From: Daedaleopsis sinensis
Lineage: Eukaryota; Basidiomycota; Agaricomycetes; Polyporales; Polyporaceae
Length of the DNA stretch: 64,000 bases
Direction: 5' to 3'
NCBI GenBank assembly: GCA_033807695.1
Contig: CM066311.1
Span: forward strand, 1,240,001 to 1,304,000
The notes under the pieces are model-generated. The model did no database searches. It was not told the DNA's origin and worked only from the letters and a program-made list of their open reading frames with translations. This document shows positions 23,573-35,055 of this stretch, piece by piece. Both the position numbers and the translations under genes were made by a program. Numbering within the stretch: the stretch's first letter is position 1; each line of letters opens with the position of its first letter.

Positions 23573-26500
23573 ATGTCTTCAGGGGACGAAAGCTCAGCTC
23601 CGCTCCAGAAAAAACGCAAGCTCCAACGGGCTTGTGATCTTTGTAGACGCAAGAAGAGTACGTCGCTCGTAATGCTTATACCATGTCTCTATATTGAATA
23701 TCACGTTATCGCAGTCAGGTGTATGTATAACAGTGGTACTTTCATCGTAGAACCGTCAAGTAGACATATCATCCTCTTAGGTGATGGCCCACAGCAGCCG
23801 GACAATCGGTGCTCTCGATGCTCCGCCCGCAAAGTAGACTGCACATACAAAGACTCCTTACACGTAGGTTCATATATCTCGTTCTTCGAAATTACAGATA
23901 CTTACTATCCAGCAGAAAGGTAGTTACCCAAGTAGGTCAGTCATAGTTTGATAGGGGGCAACGAAGGCGTTCCGCGACTTCAGCACGACGAGGACTTACT
24001 CCTTTTCGCAGCTATGTCGAGAACCTCGAAAGTCGTCTTCAGCGTATGGAGCAGCTTGTGAATAAGGTATATTCCTTTCACACATATACGTCTAAAGCGG
24101 CGCGGTTAATCGTGGTTTTAGCTCTGTCATGACGGCGAATCGAGTACTACGGCGGCACTCGAGAACCAGCTTTCTGACAAAGAGCTCGACACGTATGCGG
24201 ACAGCCCCAGTTCCAATGTCTCCCGCCCGAGCACCTCTCATCCCGACTCCTCGATTGCTAGCGCATCAACAGGATTAGCGATATCCCCGCAAACCCCTAA
24301 CGGATCGGATGACTTCGAGCCAAGTGACGACGACGGCGGGGAAAATCTCTCGCAAAGTCTCCGCAAGCTATCTCTTCAGCGAAGTCGATACCATGGCAAG
24401 TCCAGTGGATGGCTCTTCATGCGGACTGCCCTCGACCTGAAAAACCAATACGCCGGAGATCGGTCTTCACCCGCCAGACCTCAGACTGTTCGTCGACAAC
24501 CGGTAAGCGACAATTACTTTCGCGTCCGGCCTACCCGCTCATCAGGTGACTTCAGTGGTTACACCATACTGTTCATGACGAGCTGCCAGTCTTCCACGAG
24601 TTCCCTCCTGACGACCTCCTCGACACCCTTGTCGAGCTATACTTCCGGCGTGTGAACGACTTGTTTCCGCTGCTCCACGAGCCGACCTTTAAACAAGCAA
24701 TCAAGGATGGCCTGCACCTTCGACATGGGGGTTTTGGCGCCACTGTGTTGCTGGTATGTGCAAACGGGTCGCGCTTCACGCGGGATGCGCGAGTTCTGCT
24801 TGATGATACGGATGAGTTCCAATCCGCCGGCTGGAAATACTATCAACCAGTGGAGAGCGCTCGAAAGGTGCCCATCGCTCCGGCGCAGCTACACGACCTC
24901 CAGATATATGTGGTTCGTGTCTTTGATTGTAGTTTGAGCGATATCATATGTTTATTGATGCATACAGCTCATGATTTGGTTCATGCAAGGTACATCAGAC
25001 CCTCAATCTATCTGGACACTCGTTGGTATAGGTATCCGTATAGCCATCGACGTCGGAGCCCATCGAAGAAAATTATATGGCTCCGTACCCACTCTTGAAG
25101 AAGAGCTGTGGAGACGGGCTTTCTGGTCTGTTCATCCTTCGCCTCCCTACACAAATCAACTTTCATACTCATTCATACTACAGGATTCTCGTTGTCTCAG
25201 AATGGGGGATTAGCTATGGCCTCGGAAGACCGTCATCGATCAATGACGAAGAGTACGCACTATACTTTTTTTGACAGGAATTCATGTAACCATTAAACCT
25301 AGCATTGACCTGGCTCTTCCGACTGAGCTTGACGACGAATACTGGGGGTCTCTTGAGGGAGAGCCCTCTGGTCAGCAACCTCCCCAGAAACCCTCCAAGA
25401 TAACATTCTTTATCTATTATATCAAGTGTGCGCGAGTGCTCGCGTACACATCTCGGACGATCGTACGTGCGCTATCATGCCCTCTACGTCTCCCCCACCA
25501 AACCCCGACCTCTTCATAGTATTCCATCGCGAAGTCAAAGAGTCAGCTCGCTCAAAATGATTCGCAATGGGAACAGCGCATCGTCACCGAGCTCGATTCT
25601 GCCTTGAACAAATGGATATATGCACTTCCCGCTCACTGTAAGCGTCCTTCACCACCTCTCTACGGACATAGCTCAGACGCTGTTTGTTAGTGCGTTGGGA
25701 CCCAGAGCAGCCCGACGTTCTCTGGATGACCCAATCCGCTACGCTCGTCGCCCACTACTACATGTGGCAGATAGTAGTGCATAGGCCTTTTATGTCCGCT
25801 TCACGACGCGAGTCTCCCCTCGCGTTCCCCTCAGTGATTATATGCACCAACGCCGCGAGGTCTACTATCCAAGTGCTAGACACGCTGCGCAAGCGAACGG
25901 GCACTCCATCTCACAAGAACATGGTGCGCGCAATCTCGTTAGTCCTCAAACCGAAGCCCTCATTACGACTTGCACAGGGATGTCTTTTCGTAGCGGGCAT
26001 CGTGCTAATGGTTAACATCTGGGGACAACGGCGTCGTGGGCGGACGATCAAGTGGGACCGCGACCTTGCGTACGTGAAGAAGAGTCTGGACATGCTCCAG
26101 TCCATCAAACACGAGTTCGTTGACCCCTACTGTTCGGGTGATACCTATTGACACCGCTTGACTCTATCAGGATGCACGCGTGCGAGGCCCTGGCGTACGT
26201 CCTATCCGCTTCCGTACTGATGCCTCAGGTCCCATCTCAATCTTCCACAGCTACCTCCTCAACGACCTCCTCTCCGCAACGGACGCTGCCCCGCCTCCTT
26301 CGTCGACGGACTCCCCAGCGGCCTCTACATCAGGCCAGCCCAACACCTCGCCCGCTTCTGCATCACAAGGCGCAACCAGCCAATCCTTCCCCTCTAGAGC
26401 AAGGACAGCGCAGCACGCCCCTCAGCACGGCCCCCAGGCAGAGAGGCCTGACGACAGGATGGATTATGGGCTCGCGTTCCGCGCCGAGAGGACCGGGCTG

Positions 26501-27060
26501 CGCTCGCAATCCGCGTTCGCACCCGGCGGCAGCACCGCCGACCAGCGACCCCCACACGCGCCTCCGGCCATGGCGTCCTTCAACGTGCACCCTCCTGCCG
26601 TCCACGGGGACCCCTTGGCACAGTCTCAGACACAGACACAGACACAGGGAGGAGCCAGCGGCATGGCCGACGGCAGCGGGTTCAATTTCGACTTCGGCGG
26701 GACGACGTCTGCGTTCGGGCTGGACACGTTCGGCTTCAACGATCCCGTGTCGATTCCGCTCGGGACAGGCCTAGGGTCGGGGGCGGGAATGGATACGACG
26801 GACTACGCTGCGCAGATCTTCCCTGGGCCCGGAGCGCAAGGAGACGCTGCGATGTCGGACTTCACGTTCATCGACGATACATTGAATATGTGGACGAATG
26901 CCCCTACATCATTTGGGTAAGATACTCTCTCTTCTACTACTGCCTTACGAAGTACTCATAGAAACACCTTCCTAGGTTGAGTGATTGGGGTACATACCTC
27001 AGCAACGCGAATGAAAGAAATACCGGCGGATCAAACAGCTACCCAGGAGCTCCCTTGTGA
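23573..27060 (+). CDS. Zn(II)2Cys6 transcription factor with fungal-specific TF domain
   Basis: Nuclear DNA-binding regulator. Fourteen exons: 23573-23657, 23715-23720, 23781-23919, 24012-24066, 24122-24502, 24556-24909, 24968-25125, 25184-25252, 25303-25462, 25520-25637, 25691-25923, 25978-26118, 26171-26916, 26976-27060, giving 909 aa. The zinc cluster is C21-x2-C24-x6-C31-x9-C41-x2-C44-x6-C51. Its middle (end of I29, R30, first base of C31) lies on a 6-nt exon, TCAGGT. A linker coiled coil YVENLESRLQRMEQL follows. The fungal_trans domain holds VNDLFPLLHEPTF, VLLVCANGSRF, WTLVGIGIRIAIDVGAHRRK and AHYYMWQIVVHRPFM. The C-terminal 250 residues are low-complexity Gln/Gly/Pro-rich, with a (QT)n run from a CAGACA microsatellite. 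The last exon gives WGTYLSNANE. Targets unknown. The join at 23919/24012 is the weakest. Confidence 0.93.
23715..23720 (+). other. 6-nt microexon of the Zn2Cys6 gene
   Basis: TCAGGT, flanked by GCAG on the left and GTATGT on the right. It completes ATC-AGG-TGT (Ile-Arg-Cys) of the zinc cluster between introns 23658-23714 and 23721-23780. Skipping it would keep frame but delete two residues from the C-x6-C loop, changing the metal-binding spacing. Confidence 0.85.
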
Positions 27061-27335
27061 CCTCTAAGTAATACTATTTTTCAAGTTTGAAGTATGTATG
27101 AGATGCGACCGCACATTTTCACCATTTTATTTGAGTTCGACGCATGCACCTGGGGGAAGCCAATTGGTACTCCAATTCAACCAGCGCGATTGATTACATC
27201 AGCCCAGGACACGATGACTAGCGATTACTGAGCGAGGATCAGCTGCAATCAGGGAGGAGACAGCATGGGGAGCTAAAATACTATATATTACATAGGGAGT
27301 CCGAGAGCTGCGAGAGACGAAATCCTTGAGAATAT

Positions 27336-28387
27336 CTAGGCGACCGGTCCGTTGCTCGCCGTGTAATCCTATAGACTTGTGTCAATTGCGTCGCCTGACT
27401 AACATGACTAGGAAACTCACCTCCATCTCCGCGTCAAGATCAGCGGCAGTCTTCTGAGGGCGCTCAGCAACCTTGCGGCGACCACCACCCCGTCCACGCT
27501 TGGGACGACCACCGGTCCTGTATACCAGGTGAGCAAAGATCGTTATGACAAACTGAGTGCAAACCTAGGAACCGCCTCGGCGGCAGTTGGGGCTACGGCG
27601 GGAGCCGGCGCCACTCGGGATGCAAGGGATGCTGCGGGAGCCGGCTTCGAGGGGTCAACCACGATTTCGATCTTCATGGGGCGTTCTGTGTGGCAGAGAG
27701 AGGAGGAGGAAGGTTATTCGGCTTGTTGGCAGAGAGAGAGTTAAAGAGGAGCTGATGACGGCCTCTGTCTCGAACTGGAGTAACGTTTTCGCGCAATGCG
27801 GGACGCGAGAACGAGCGACAACAGCGGCCAGAAAGATGCGCAGAGGGAAGGGTAGGTAGTCCAGCAAGTGAAGGGGGCGATACTAACTTCCGTCGATCAA
27901 GCGGTTGTTGTATTGCTGGACCGCTTTCGTGCCATCCCCACGACGCTGGAAGTGGACTACGGCGACGCCTTTTGAGCGACCCTGGGCGTCGTAGTGAAGG
28001 TTGACGTCCTTCAGGGGGCCGACGGTGGTGTGAAACAGCTCCTGTGAAAAACAATGAGACATGCACGACAAGCAATATGCAGCCGTCTTACCTTGACCTG
28101 CAACTCATTGACGTCTGGTGGAAGGTTGGATACGATGATCTTGTCCGCTGGCTGCTGAGTGGCAGTGGCGGGGACGGCCTTCGCGCCGTTGGAGGCAGGG
28201 ACCGCACGCGCACGCGTCGCTGGAGCAGCGCCAGCATTACCTAGAACTTGGGCCTTGCCCGAGTTCCGACGAGGGTTGGAGCGGCGGATGCCACGGGGAC
28301 GGCTGGCGATGATCTGCCCCCATTGTCAGTCGCGTACGTGGTTGGGAGTTTCGAGACGCGGCGCACATCGTCCAAAGACTTGTCCAT
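27336..28387 (-). CDS. YRA1: mRNA export adaptor Yra1/ALYREF (THO complex subunit 4)
   Basis: Nuclear RRM protein of the TREX complex that recruits the export receptor to mRNA. Six exons: 28387-28367, 28313-28092, 28041-27888, 27685-27565, 27517-27421, 27368-27336, giving 215 aa. The N-terminal REF motif is formed by splicing: MDKSLDD joined to IIASRPRGIRR. The RRM runs from about residue 65 (KIIVSNLPPDVNELQVKELF, then GRSKGVAVVHF) to IEIVVDP. An Ala/Pro linker, the basic stretch GGRPKRGRGGGRRK and the C-terminal UAP56-binding type motif KTAADLDAEMEDYTA follow. Intron 3 (27686-27887, 202 nt) is unusually long. It is divergently transcribed from RPC31 across 291 bp. Confidence 0.95.
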
Positions 28388-28678
28388 GACTGAAAACGTT
28401 GATGAAGACGGATAGGTGGGGGATTTGGGGCGTGAAAGGGTCGACGACGCGACGGACGTGGCAAAGGGGGAGGTGGGTGATGGTGGCGAGTGGCAAGAAG
28501 AGTCAAACAACGCGAGGCGCAGGCGCCATGGAGGCCGTGGGAGTCGGCGCTCCAAATTCATCGCTCCGCTTTGGGCGTTAAGCGCCAAAGACTCGAGGAA
28601 TATCTCGTCGCACCGCCCTGCGCAGACACAGTCCTTAAGCTTCTCTCCTTCCCACTCTATCCATCGCACGCGCGGAAG
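28388..28678. promoter_or_regulatory. Shared 291-bp divergent promoter of YRA1 and RPC31
   Basis: The only sequence between the start codons of two head-to-head housekeeping genes. It includes both 5' UTRs, so the core bidirectional promoter is very short. The stretch near 28610-28678 contains the RPC31 leader (CTTCTCTCCTTCCCACTC, pyrimidine-rich). No TATA box is obvious. Confidence 0.7.
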
Positions 28679-29906
28679 ATGTCTAGAGGTGGACGAGGCG
28701 GTGGACGAGGCGGTGGCCGCGGAGGCTTTGGGGGAAAGGGTGGCTTCGGCGCGAACAGTCTGCCCCCAATGGGTCTCACGTTCGCGGACATCCAGTCCAT
28801 GTCTCGTGAAGAGAGTGCTCTGTACCCCGTATGTCCGTCCTTGTTATGAATGACATCAATGCGTTGAGCTGTGGCAAAGCCATTAGAACCACTCCCTCTC
28901 TTGACCGAGTACAACGACGAAGAAAAACGTATCGCCGAGTTGCAGATTGGTTTTGCTACAAGGCTTCGCAAATCTGCGTACTACATTGTGGAGTCCAGCA
29001 AGAGCACAGGTGTGTATGGATGGTATCCTCGTTGTGTTCGCAGACTAACTGAAAGAAAAGCGTAGAACTGCCGCGTTATTCTGACAAGTACCGCCCCTCC
29101 GCGGTATCACAGCCAACGTTGAAGCGGAAGGACCTACATCAGCCGTTCTTCCCACAAGAAGTGTTCGAAGACTACTTCAACCCCAAAAAGAGGAAGACAG
29201 GTGAGTACCCCATACGCAGTTATCCCGCTCGCCGTCTCAACGATCCAATGTCCCTGGAACGTGGTAGCAAATACATGCAGTCTGGCCTTCATTACCGCCC
29301 ATCGGTGCTATCCATGATCTTGAGGATCTTTCTGGACTCGTGAGGCGGTTCTGTTGGAACACGCGGTACGCATGTAGTTGCTACCGCGGCCGTAGACCGC
29401 TCTCATCGCATCATTCGTTTCTCGAAAGGGGCAGATTAATGTGTTCAGCTACCTCGTATAGCCATCCTCACGTCTAGCCCTGGGATGGCAAGGGCAGCAT
29501 CTAATGGCTAGATGTCTGATGTCTGACCTATACTCCTATATGCAGCAAAGAAAAAGGACCCCACCAAACGTGTGAACCTCGACGATGTGGTCGAGGACGC
29601 CGAAGAACAGGTTTGTTGTCATGTGGACATCCGTGTACGGCCTAAGCTCATGTCCAACGCAGGAGAAGTCTGGCGATGAGCGCTCAGAAGTCGGGTCACA
29701 ACAAGCTGAGGAGGACTACGATGTTGATGAAGAATACGACAATGACTACGCGGAGAACTACTTCGACAACGGAGAGGGTGACGACAACGATGACCTGGGA
29801 GGAGGCGGTGGTGCTGAAGAGGGGGGCGCAGGTAAGCTCGGTTCTCATTTTTTTCTCTTTCGTCTTCCACTGATAACACTTGTATATAGGATATGACTAT
29901 GACTGA
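28679..29906 (+). CDS. RPC31: DNA-directed RNA polymerase III subunit Rpc31 (RPC7)
   Basis: Pol III-specific subunit of the C82/C34/C31 subcomplex needed for initiation on tRNA and 5S genes. Six exons: 28679-28828, 28880-29009, 29066-29200, 29546-29610, 29663-29831, 29890-29906, giving 221 aa. The Gly/Arg-rich N-terminus (MSRGGRGGGRGGGRGG) leads into LPPMGLTFADIQ, PLEPLPLLTEYNDEEKRIAE, then FPQEVFEDYFNPKKRK, and a very acidic C-terminal third ending AGYDYD, all typical of RPC7. Intron 3 (29201-29545) is 345 nt, far longer than any other here. The final exon is 17 nt. Confidence 0.93.
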
Positions 29907-30574
29907 CCGCCACCTCGACCGACATGATCTACAGCGCTGTAATAGTACGTGTGTGTTGATCAATTATAGCCTAGTTTTGCGATCCTATAATCCAACATCC
30001 GTCCTCGCGGATATTGCCTGTTGGCAGGTCTTTGCGCTGACAACCTGGAAGAATAGCGACCGTAAAAGTCGCCGCCGCAGTTTGCAGGGAAGCCAGTCGG
30101 CGCTTGCATGAATGTTCAGCGTTATTGTCCCCTGTAGAGATGCGAACTGTGAGCCATCACTGGTACCTCATTTCCTTAGTGCGTTCTTCCTTTGTCTGCG
30201 ACCCGCGTTCGGGATGCGGCGGTGCTCAACCTAACGACTCACCCTCTGTTCACTGTTGTCTATCACAGGGTCATCGCTCAGGTCCACCCAACCTCTCAAC
30301 GAAGACAATTTGTGTATACTGCACCTGCACAATGCCATGCCAATGCATCATTGGTCGCAGCGAGTAGTTGCGACTCGACGTCAGAAGCTGCTGCTACCAT
30401 ATACTGCACTCCTTTGTTCTGCGGAAGGCTGCGGTGGCGATGGGTTGCCGGTCTACTCGCGATGGATCTGGTGGGCGTCTCTCCCAAAGGACATAAACAA
30501 GCGAGCGGTGAGTGTTCTGGTGGTGCATCTCAATACTACATCCTCGACCCTTGCCATCTCATCAGTGTTCCACA
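29907..30574. other. Intergenic
   Basis: About 0.67 kb between RPC31 and the F-box-like gene on the same strand. No gene or repeat supported. Confidence 0.5.
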
Positions 30575-32493
30575 ATGTCTAGTGCCCAACTTCCTGAGGC
30601 TGTCAATATCGATCCCTCTCTCAGGTTCCTATACCCCCACGAGTACGTGAGCAATTTTTGGGTATGCATAACTATGCTGACCTGATCATAGGCCGGATTG
30701 GTGGAGTCCAACGAAGGCCAGCGAAGATTTGAGTTTCTTCCTCTTGCCAAAGGGATCTGAGTGAGTTCGCGAACTCGACATTCGGCCTTTCGATGTACCC
30801 TGATCATGTTCGCCCAATCAGTGTGCCACCGAAGTATCCTGATACCACGCCCGCTCCCACCGACTTCGACCACGTGGTTCGTTTGGTGCAGAAGCAGCAG
30901 AAGACGCTCTCTGCTCTCGCGCTCGTCAGCCGTGAGTGGTGTTACGCCGTGCGTAAACACAGGTTCCACAATCTGGCACTGCGTCCTGGCGTAAACCGCG
31001 CGCGCCTCCTCGAAGTCTTCCGTCCGGACACTGTCATACCGCACGTCCGTCACCTCCATATCAACGGCTGTTTGAACGATCCTGGGATGTTCTCCCCCGA
31101 GGGTCTCGCCGACCACCGTTGGCTCAACAGTCTCCTCCCACTTATCCAGGATCTCTCTACCTATGCCCCCATCGACTACCTCTTCCTCGAGTCCCTCGGG
31201 TGGGGCGACCTCAGCCTCGAGATGCGGACGAGCCTCCGCGCGTTCAAGCATGTCCGCGCGCTGTCCATCGTAGACGTCGACTTCTGGAACTCGAACCAGT
31301 ATCTGATGACGCTCAACGCGTACCCGCGGGTGCAGTACCTGAAGACGTACCACACCAACTACCACGCGCTCACGCACGTCCCCGCACAGCTGGACCGTAA
31401 GGAGCCGCTCTTGCTCACGGAGCTCACCATCGGGTGCGCATACACGAACCTCTTGATGGAGTGGCTGCTCGCGCAGCGTCCGGTTCTTGCGGCCGAGGAG
31501 CTCACGGTCCATTCGAGGGACAAGTATCGGGACGACTGCAGACTTGCGCGTGTCGTGAGGATGGTGAGCCCGTGGATGAAGCGCTTCTCCTACTCTGATT
31601 GGGCGGACGTGGTGCTCTGCGAGGGTGAGGTCGCCGGAGTGACAGATATTAATCGCATGGATGGTGAGCTCGTTGATCTGTATCTACGGTCCGCCAGACT
31701 AGCTAACGTCGAGTGTGACGTCTACGTAGACGGCGAGTACTGGGTTGCCCCCCGGGTCGATGCGGAAGATGAGGACGACATCATGCAGGGCATGGATGTC
31801 GACGATGAAGATGAACCTGAGGAAGACCTCGTTGACGACCCTCACGGGACCGCTGATACTGGGACGCGTGCTAACAAAGAGGCGCCCCCCGCACCGGCTC
31901 GAGCACGGGAGCTGAGTGTCGCCCATGACATTTTGGTCATGATAGGCGACGAGGAGGGGAACCGTGTCGAAGACGCGAACAGCGAGTTCTACTCTCCCCC
32001 GTTCTCGACCGACGCGGACCGCGGGTACCCCGCCTTCGCGGCGGAGCTCACGCGGCGGATCGACACGCCGATGCTCGAGGCGATCGAATGCTCGATCCGC
32101 TGGACGAGCGAGTTCAGCCTGCTCACGCTGAAGATGCTCTGCCTCATGAGCTTCGAGAATGAGGCGTTCTACCGGTTCGATCTCCACATCGACTTTCAGG
32201 ACGCCACGCTCTTCAACAACGCGCCGTGGAAGGCCATCGACGGCCTCCTGGCCCACGCGAGCGACCGGATGTCCGACGAGCTCGAAGAGGATAGTGTCGA
32301 CTGCGCGGTGACCATCTCGGTGCGTGGGTGGGACCTCGAAGGGCGGGCGCGGCAGGTCAGGCTCAGAGATGTCAAGAAGAACCTCCCGCGGACCTTGCGT
32401 GCGCGCAAGCTCCGGCTCTCGGTTAGCAGATGGGTGAACGCCTGGTCGCCTCCTGATCCTGGAAGTCACTACTTAGTGGATGCCGATGCGTGA
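30575..32493 (+). CDS. F-box/LRR-like hypothetical protein
   Basis: Three exons: 30575-30642, 30692-30760, 30822-32493, giving 602 aa. The N-terminus MSSAQLPEAVNIDPSLRFLY is followed by a degenerate F-box-like helix pair (LSALALVSREWCYAVRKHRF). Next come leucine-rich strand patterns (IPHVRHLHINGC, VRALSIVDVDFW, LLLTELTIGCAY), resembling the large Agaricomycete F-box/LRR family that recruits substrates to SCF ubiquitin ligases. A very acidic segment (EDEDDIMQGMDVDDEDEPEE) interrupts the repeats around residue 340. The canonical F-box core (LPxEIL) is not visible, so SCF function is an inference. The coding is GC-rich and produces long false ORFs on the opposite strand. Confidence 0.75.
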
Positions 32494-33072
32494 CGATCGT
32501 CACTCTACGGGTCTCGACGAGGTCCACTCATCATCGGTATGTATCACCTTGTATCACTCAATCTACAAGAAGAACGAGAACAGCCTAGGCCTGCTCCACC
32601 GACATATTTGCAAACTACAACTCCACGCTCCTTTCTTTTCTCTCTATTAAACCAATAATACAGTCTACAAGCTATTGTCGCCACGTTCCTTCCATGCTGC
32701 CAGGTTGCAGCGGTCTTTCCCTCGTGCGGTCGTTCCGACCTACCATGTCCATGGCACATGGTATGGCTGTACGTAACTGTCCTCGCCCCCCTCCACGCTC
32801 TTTTCATATATTTTCAGTATGTTAACCTTGTTGTGATGCGTGTGTCTTGTACAACAACATCAACTGCAGGCTCGCCAAGGCATATGGGTCCAGGTATGAC
32901 AAGCGCCAACGAGCGTCCGTTTTGAGTTGTTGTTGGTTGTTTGGTTGAGGTTTGTGAAGGGTCATAAACCGAACACATTGGCCTGTCTGTTCCTTGTTTC
33001 CTGCCCTCATCTATCCCCTCGAGCCTTGACGGTTCGCAGCCCACTACCAGGTATACTCTTCTCTCCTTCAAT
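32494..33072. other. Intergenic
   Basis: About 0.58 kb between two plus-strand genes; contains the promoter of the secreted protein gene. Nothing distinctive seen. Confidence 0.5.
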
Positions 33073-34148
33073 ATGCGTTTCTTCGCGCTTGTCGCCCTTT
33101 TGGCGGTGCCGGTCACCGTCTCGGCTTGCGAAGGCGATTGCATTGTCGGTATCACGAATGCATGGCTCGGCAACTACACAAAACCTATCGATGCAGTGAT
33201 GCGCAACATGGTGCGTTTTGAGGCGTCCGTCTTCTTGTCTCGCTCACCAACCAATATCCGGTTTAGGCAGCACAGATCTCGGACATCATCCCTGGACGCC
33301 CGTCGGAAGACGCTACTCTCAAGTATCTGGCCCCAATCATGAACGCCTACAACAAAAACGCATACAAGGGAATGGAAACGGCGATCTTTCCCAGCTACTT
33401 TCATGGCAAGTGCCTAGATTCGAACGGCGTCACTCCTCCTGGCTGTCCCAACCCCGACTGCTCTATCGTCTGTGGCACACCTGGCTCGCTCGTTCACTTC
33501 TACTCCAAGCTCCGCTATATCGCCTTCAACCAGACGTTCAGCTTCCTTGAGTCACTAGCAGAACCCGGCTCGAGTACCTACAAGCAGGTCGAGAAGATGG
33601 TCGTGGCGGCCTCCCAGCAAACCAACGATGCACGCCGGCGGACCTACAGCAGGATCTTCCCCCGCGGCGCCGACGGCGTGCCCGTGCCTGTCAGCGCGAT
33701 GCGAAAAAGCAAGATCAAGGGTCCTGTGGCTCCTGCAGTGGCTCCTGTTGGCGCTGCTAGCTCCTCTCCTGCCGCTCCTGTCACGGCGGCGGCTCCTCCT
33801 CCAAATGTGGTCGCGAACTCGGCGAACGCTGGCTCTACTCCTGGCGGTCTCCCTAACGTTCCTGCTGCTTCGGGCGCCGGCGCCGTCCCTGGCTCGGATG
33901 TTCTCGGCGGACTGCTCTCTGCGACTGAAGGCACCTCGGGCGCGTCCTCGCCTCTGTCCTCGGCCAAGAAAATGATCCCGATGCCCAAGCGTTCCCAGGA
34001 CGTCAAAGCCGGGCTGAAGACCATCTTCGCTCAGATTCACGCCCTTCTGGAGGAGACGTGTGGAGGGAGCGGCGAGGAGCACACGAACGGCCTGCCGCAC
34101 TGTAGCTGGGAGCGGGAGATGAAGGAGTATATCCTGGTCTTCCCTTGA
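33073..34148 (+). CDS. Secreted cysteine-containing protein of unknown function
   Basis: Two exons, 33073-33210 and 33267-34148, giving 339 aa. A clear signal peptide, MRFFALVALLAVPVTVSA, is followed at once by the mature start CEGDCIVG. The first half has a Cys-rich region (KCLDSNGVTPPGCPNPDCS, then IVCGTPGS) and the potential N-glycosylation sites NYT and NQT. The middle (about residues 195-275) is a low-complexity Ala/Pro/Ser/Val linker. A final helical segment ends in two cysteines (EETCGGSG, LPHCSWERE). Dibasic-type positions are present, but no repeated peptide core. The domain is not recognised; a basidiomycete-restricted extracellular or wall protein is plausible. Confidence 0.85.
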
Positions 34149-35055
34149 AGTAATGTTGATGTTGTAGACTAGTGCCCGCCGCACGCACACAAAACTAACT
34201 TTTGTTTTTCGTATCCACCGTGTCATTGCGTGTCATTGAGTGTCCTGTTGTGCGCTCGTGGACATAAGTACGGCGTTCAATTGCACGTCAAATGCAGATG
34301 CATTCTTTGAGATCGTAAGAGGCCGTGGCTCGGAATGGTTAGGTCGAGTATCTCTCCGCGCCCTAGGGACTTGCAGACGTCCCGCATGCCGGCAGAAAAA
34401 AGAAATCAGGAGCTGGACGTGACGCGTGAGTGCTGCGGGAACCGATCTGCGTCATTCAACGCCTGCATAGTGTAGTCATCGAAGCCGCTGCCGACGCATA
34501 CAACCTGCCCAATCGTGCATGAAGTCGTCAGCCGGCGGCGCCCAACTTGCCACTCAAGCTATACCAACCACCCTACCTGTCTCTGAACGTCATCTACATG
34601 CTCGCGAGCACCGACTCGGACACGTTCCCGCAGTCGCTACCTGCTGGCAGGCACACAAAGCGGAGAAGGCACAAATTACATGATGAATATATTGGCGCGA
34701 CTCGAAGAATATGTGACTACGTAAACTTATTACTAGTACAATCAGCATAGGCCGACAAGGTTCGTTCAAAGGCATGCGCCGGAAGTGGAGAGTAAATAGA
34801 AAGTGACTGTACAGCAATAGTTGTACAGTGGCTGGCTGGATCGGTGATTCGCGGCATTCCCGGGATGCCGCCGCATGGGGGCGGCGGCGGCGGCGGGGTA
34901 TGTACGTACTGCGGGTATGGGGTGTATGGTTCAGACTCGTGTCGTGCCGCCTCGTGACTGAAGATCGAGGGTCGCGTGTCGTTGATGAAGCCGTGCGGGA
35001 GCGTAACAAGGGCGTAACAAGGGACGACGGCGGCAGTGGCGAGCGGCCGTGACGC
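34149..35055. other. Intergenic with a short GGC microsatellite
   Basis: About 0.9 kb between convergent genes. A run of GGC units lies at about 34875-34898. No gene supported. Confidence 0.5.

Noticed and set aside
26621..26650. CAGACA microsatellite as an independent repeat element
   Set aside because: It lies in frame in the low-complexity tail of the Zn2Cys6 protein (QTQTQTQ) and is best treated as part of that coding sequence.
30562..32469. Long minus-strand ORFs (316 and 256 codons)
   Set aside because: Antisense shadows of the GC-rich F-box-like gene; Arg/Glu/Val-rich without domain patterns.
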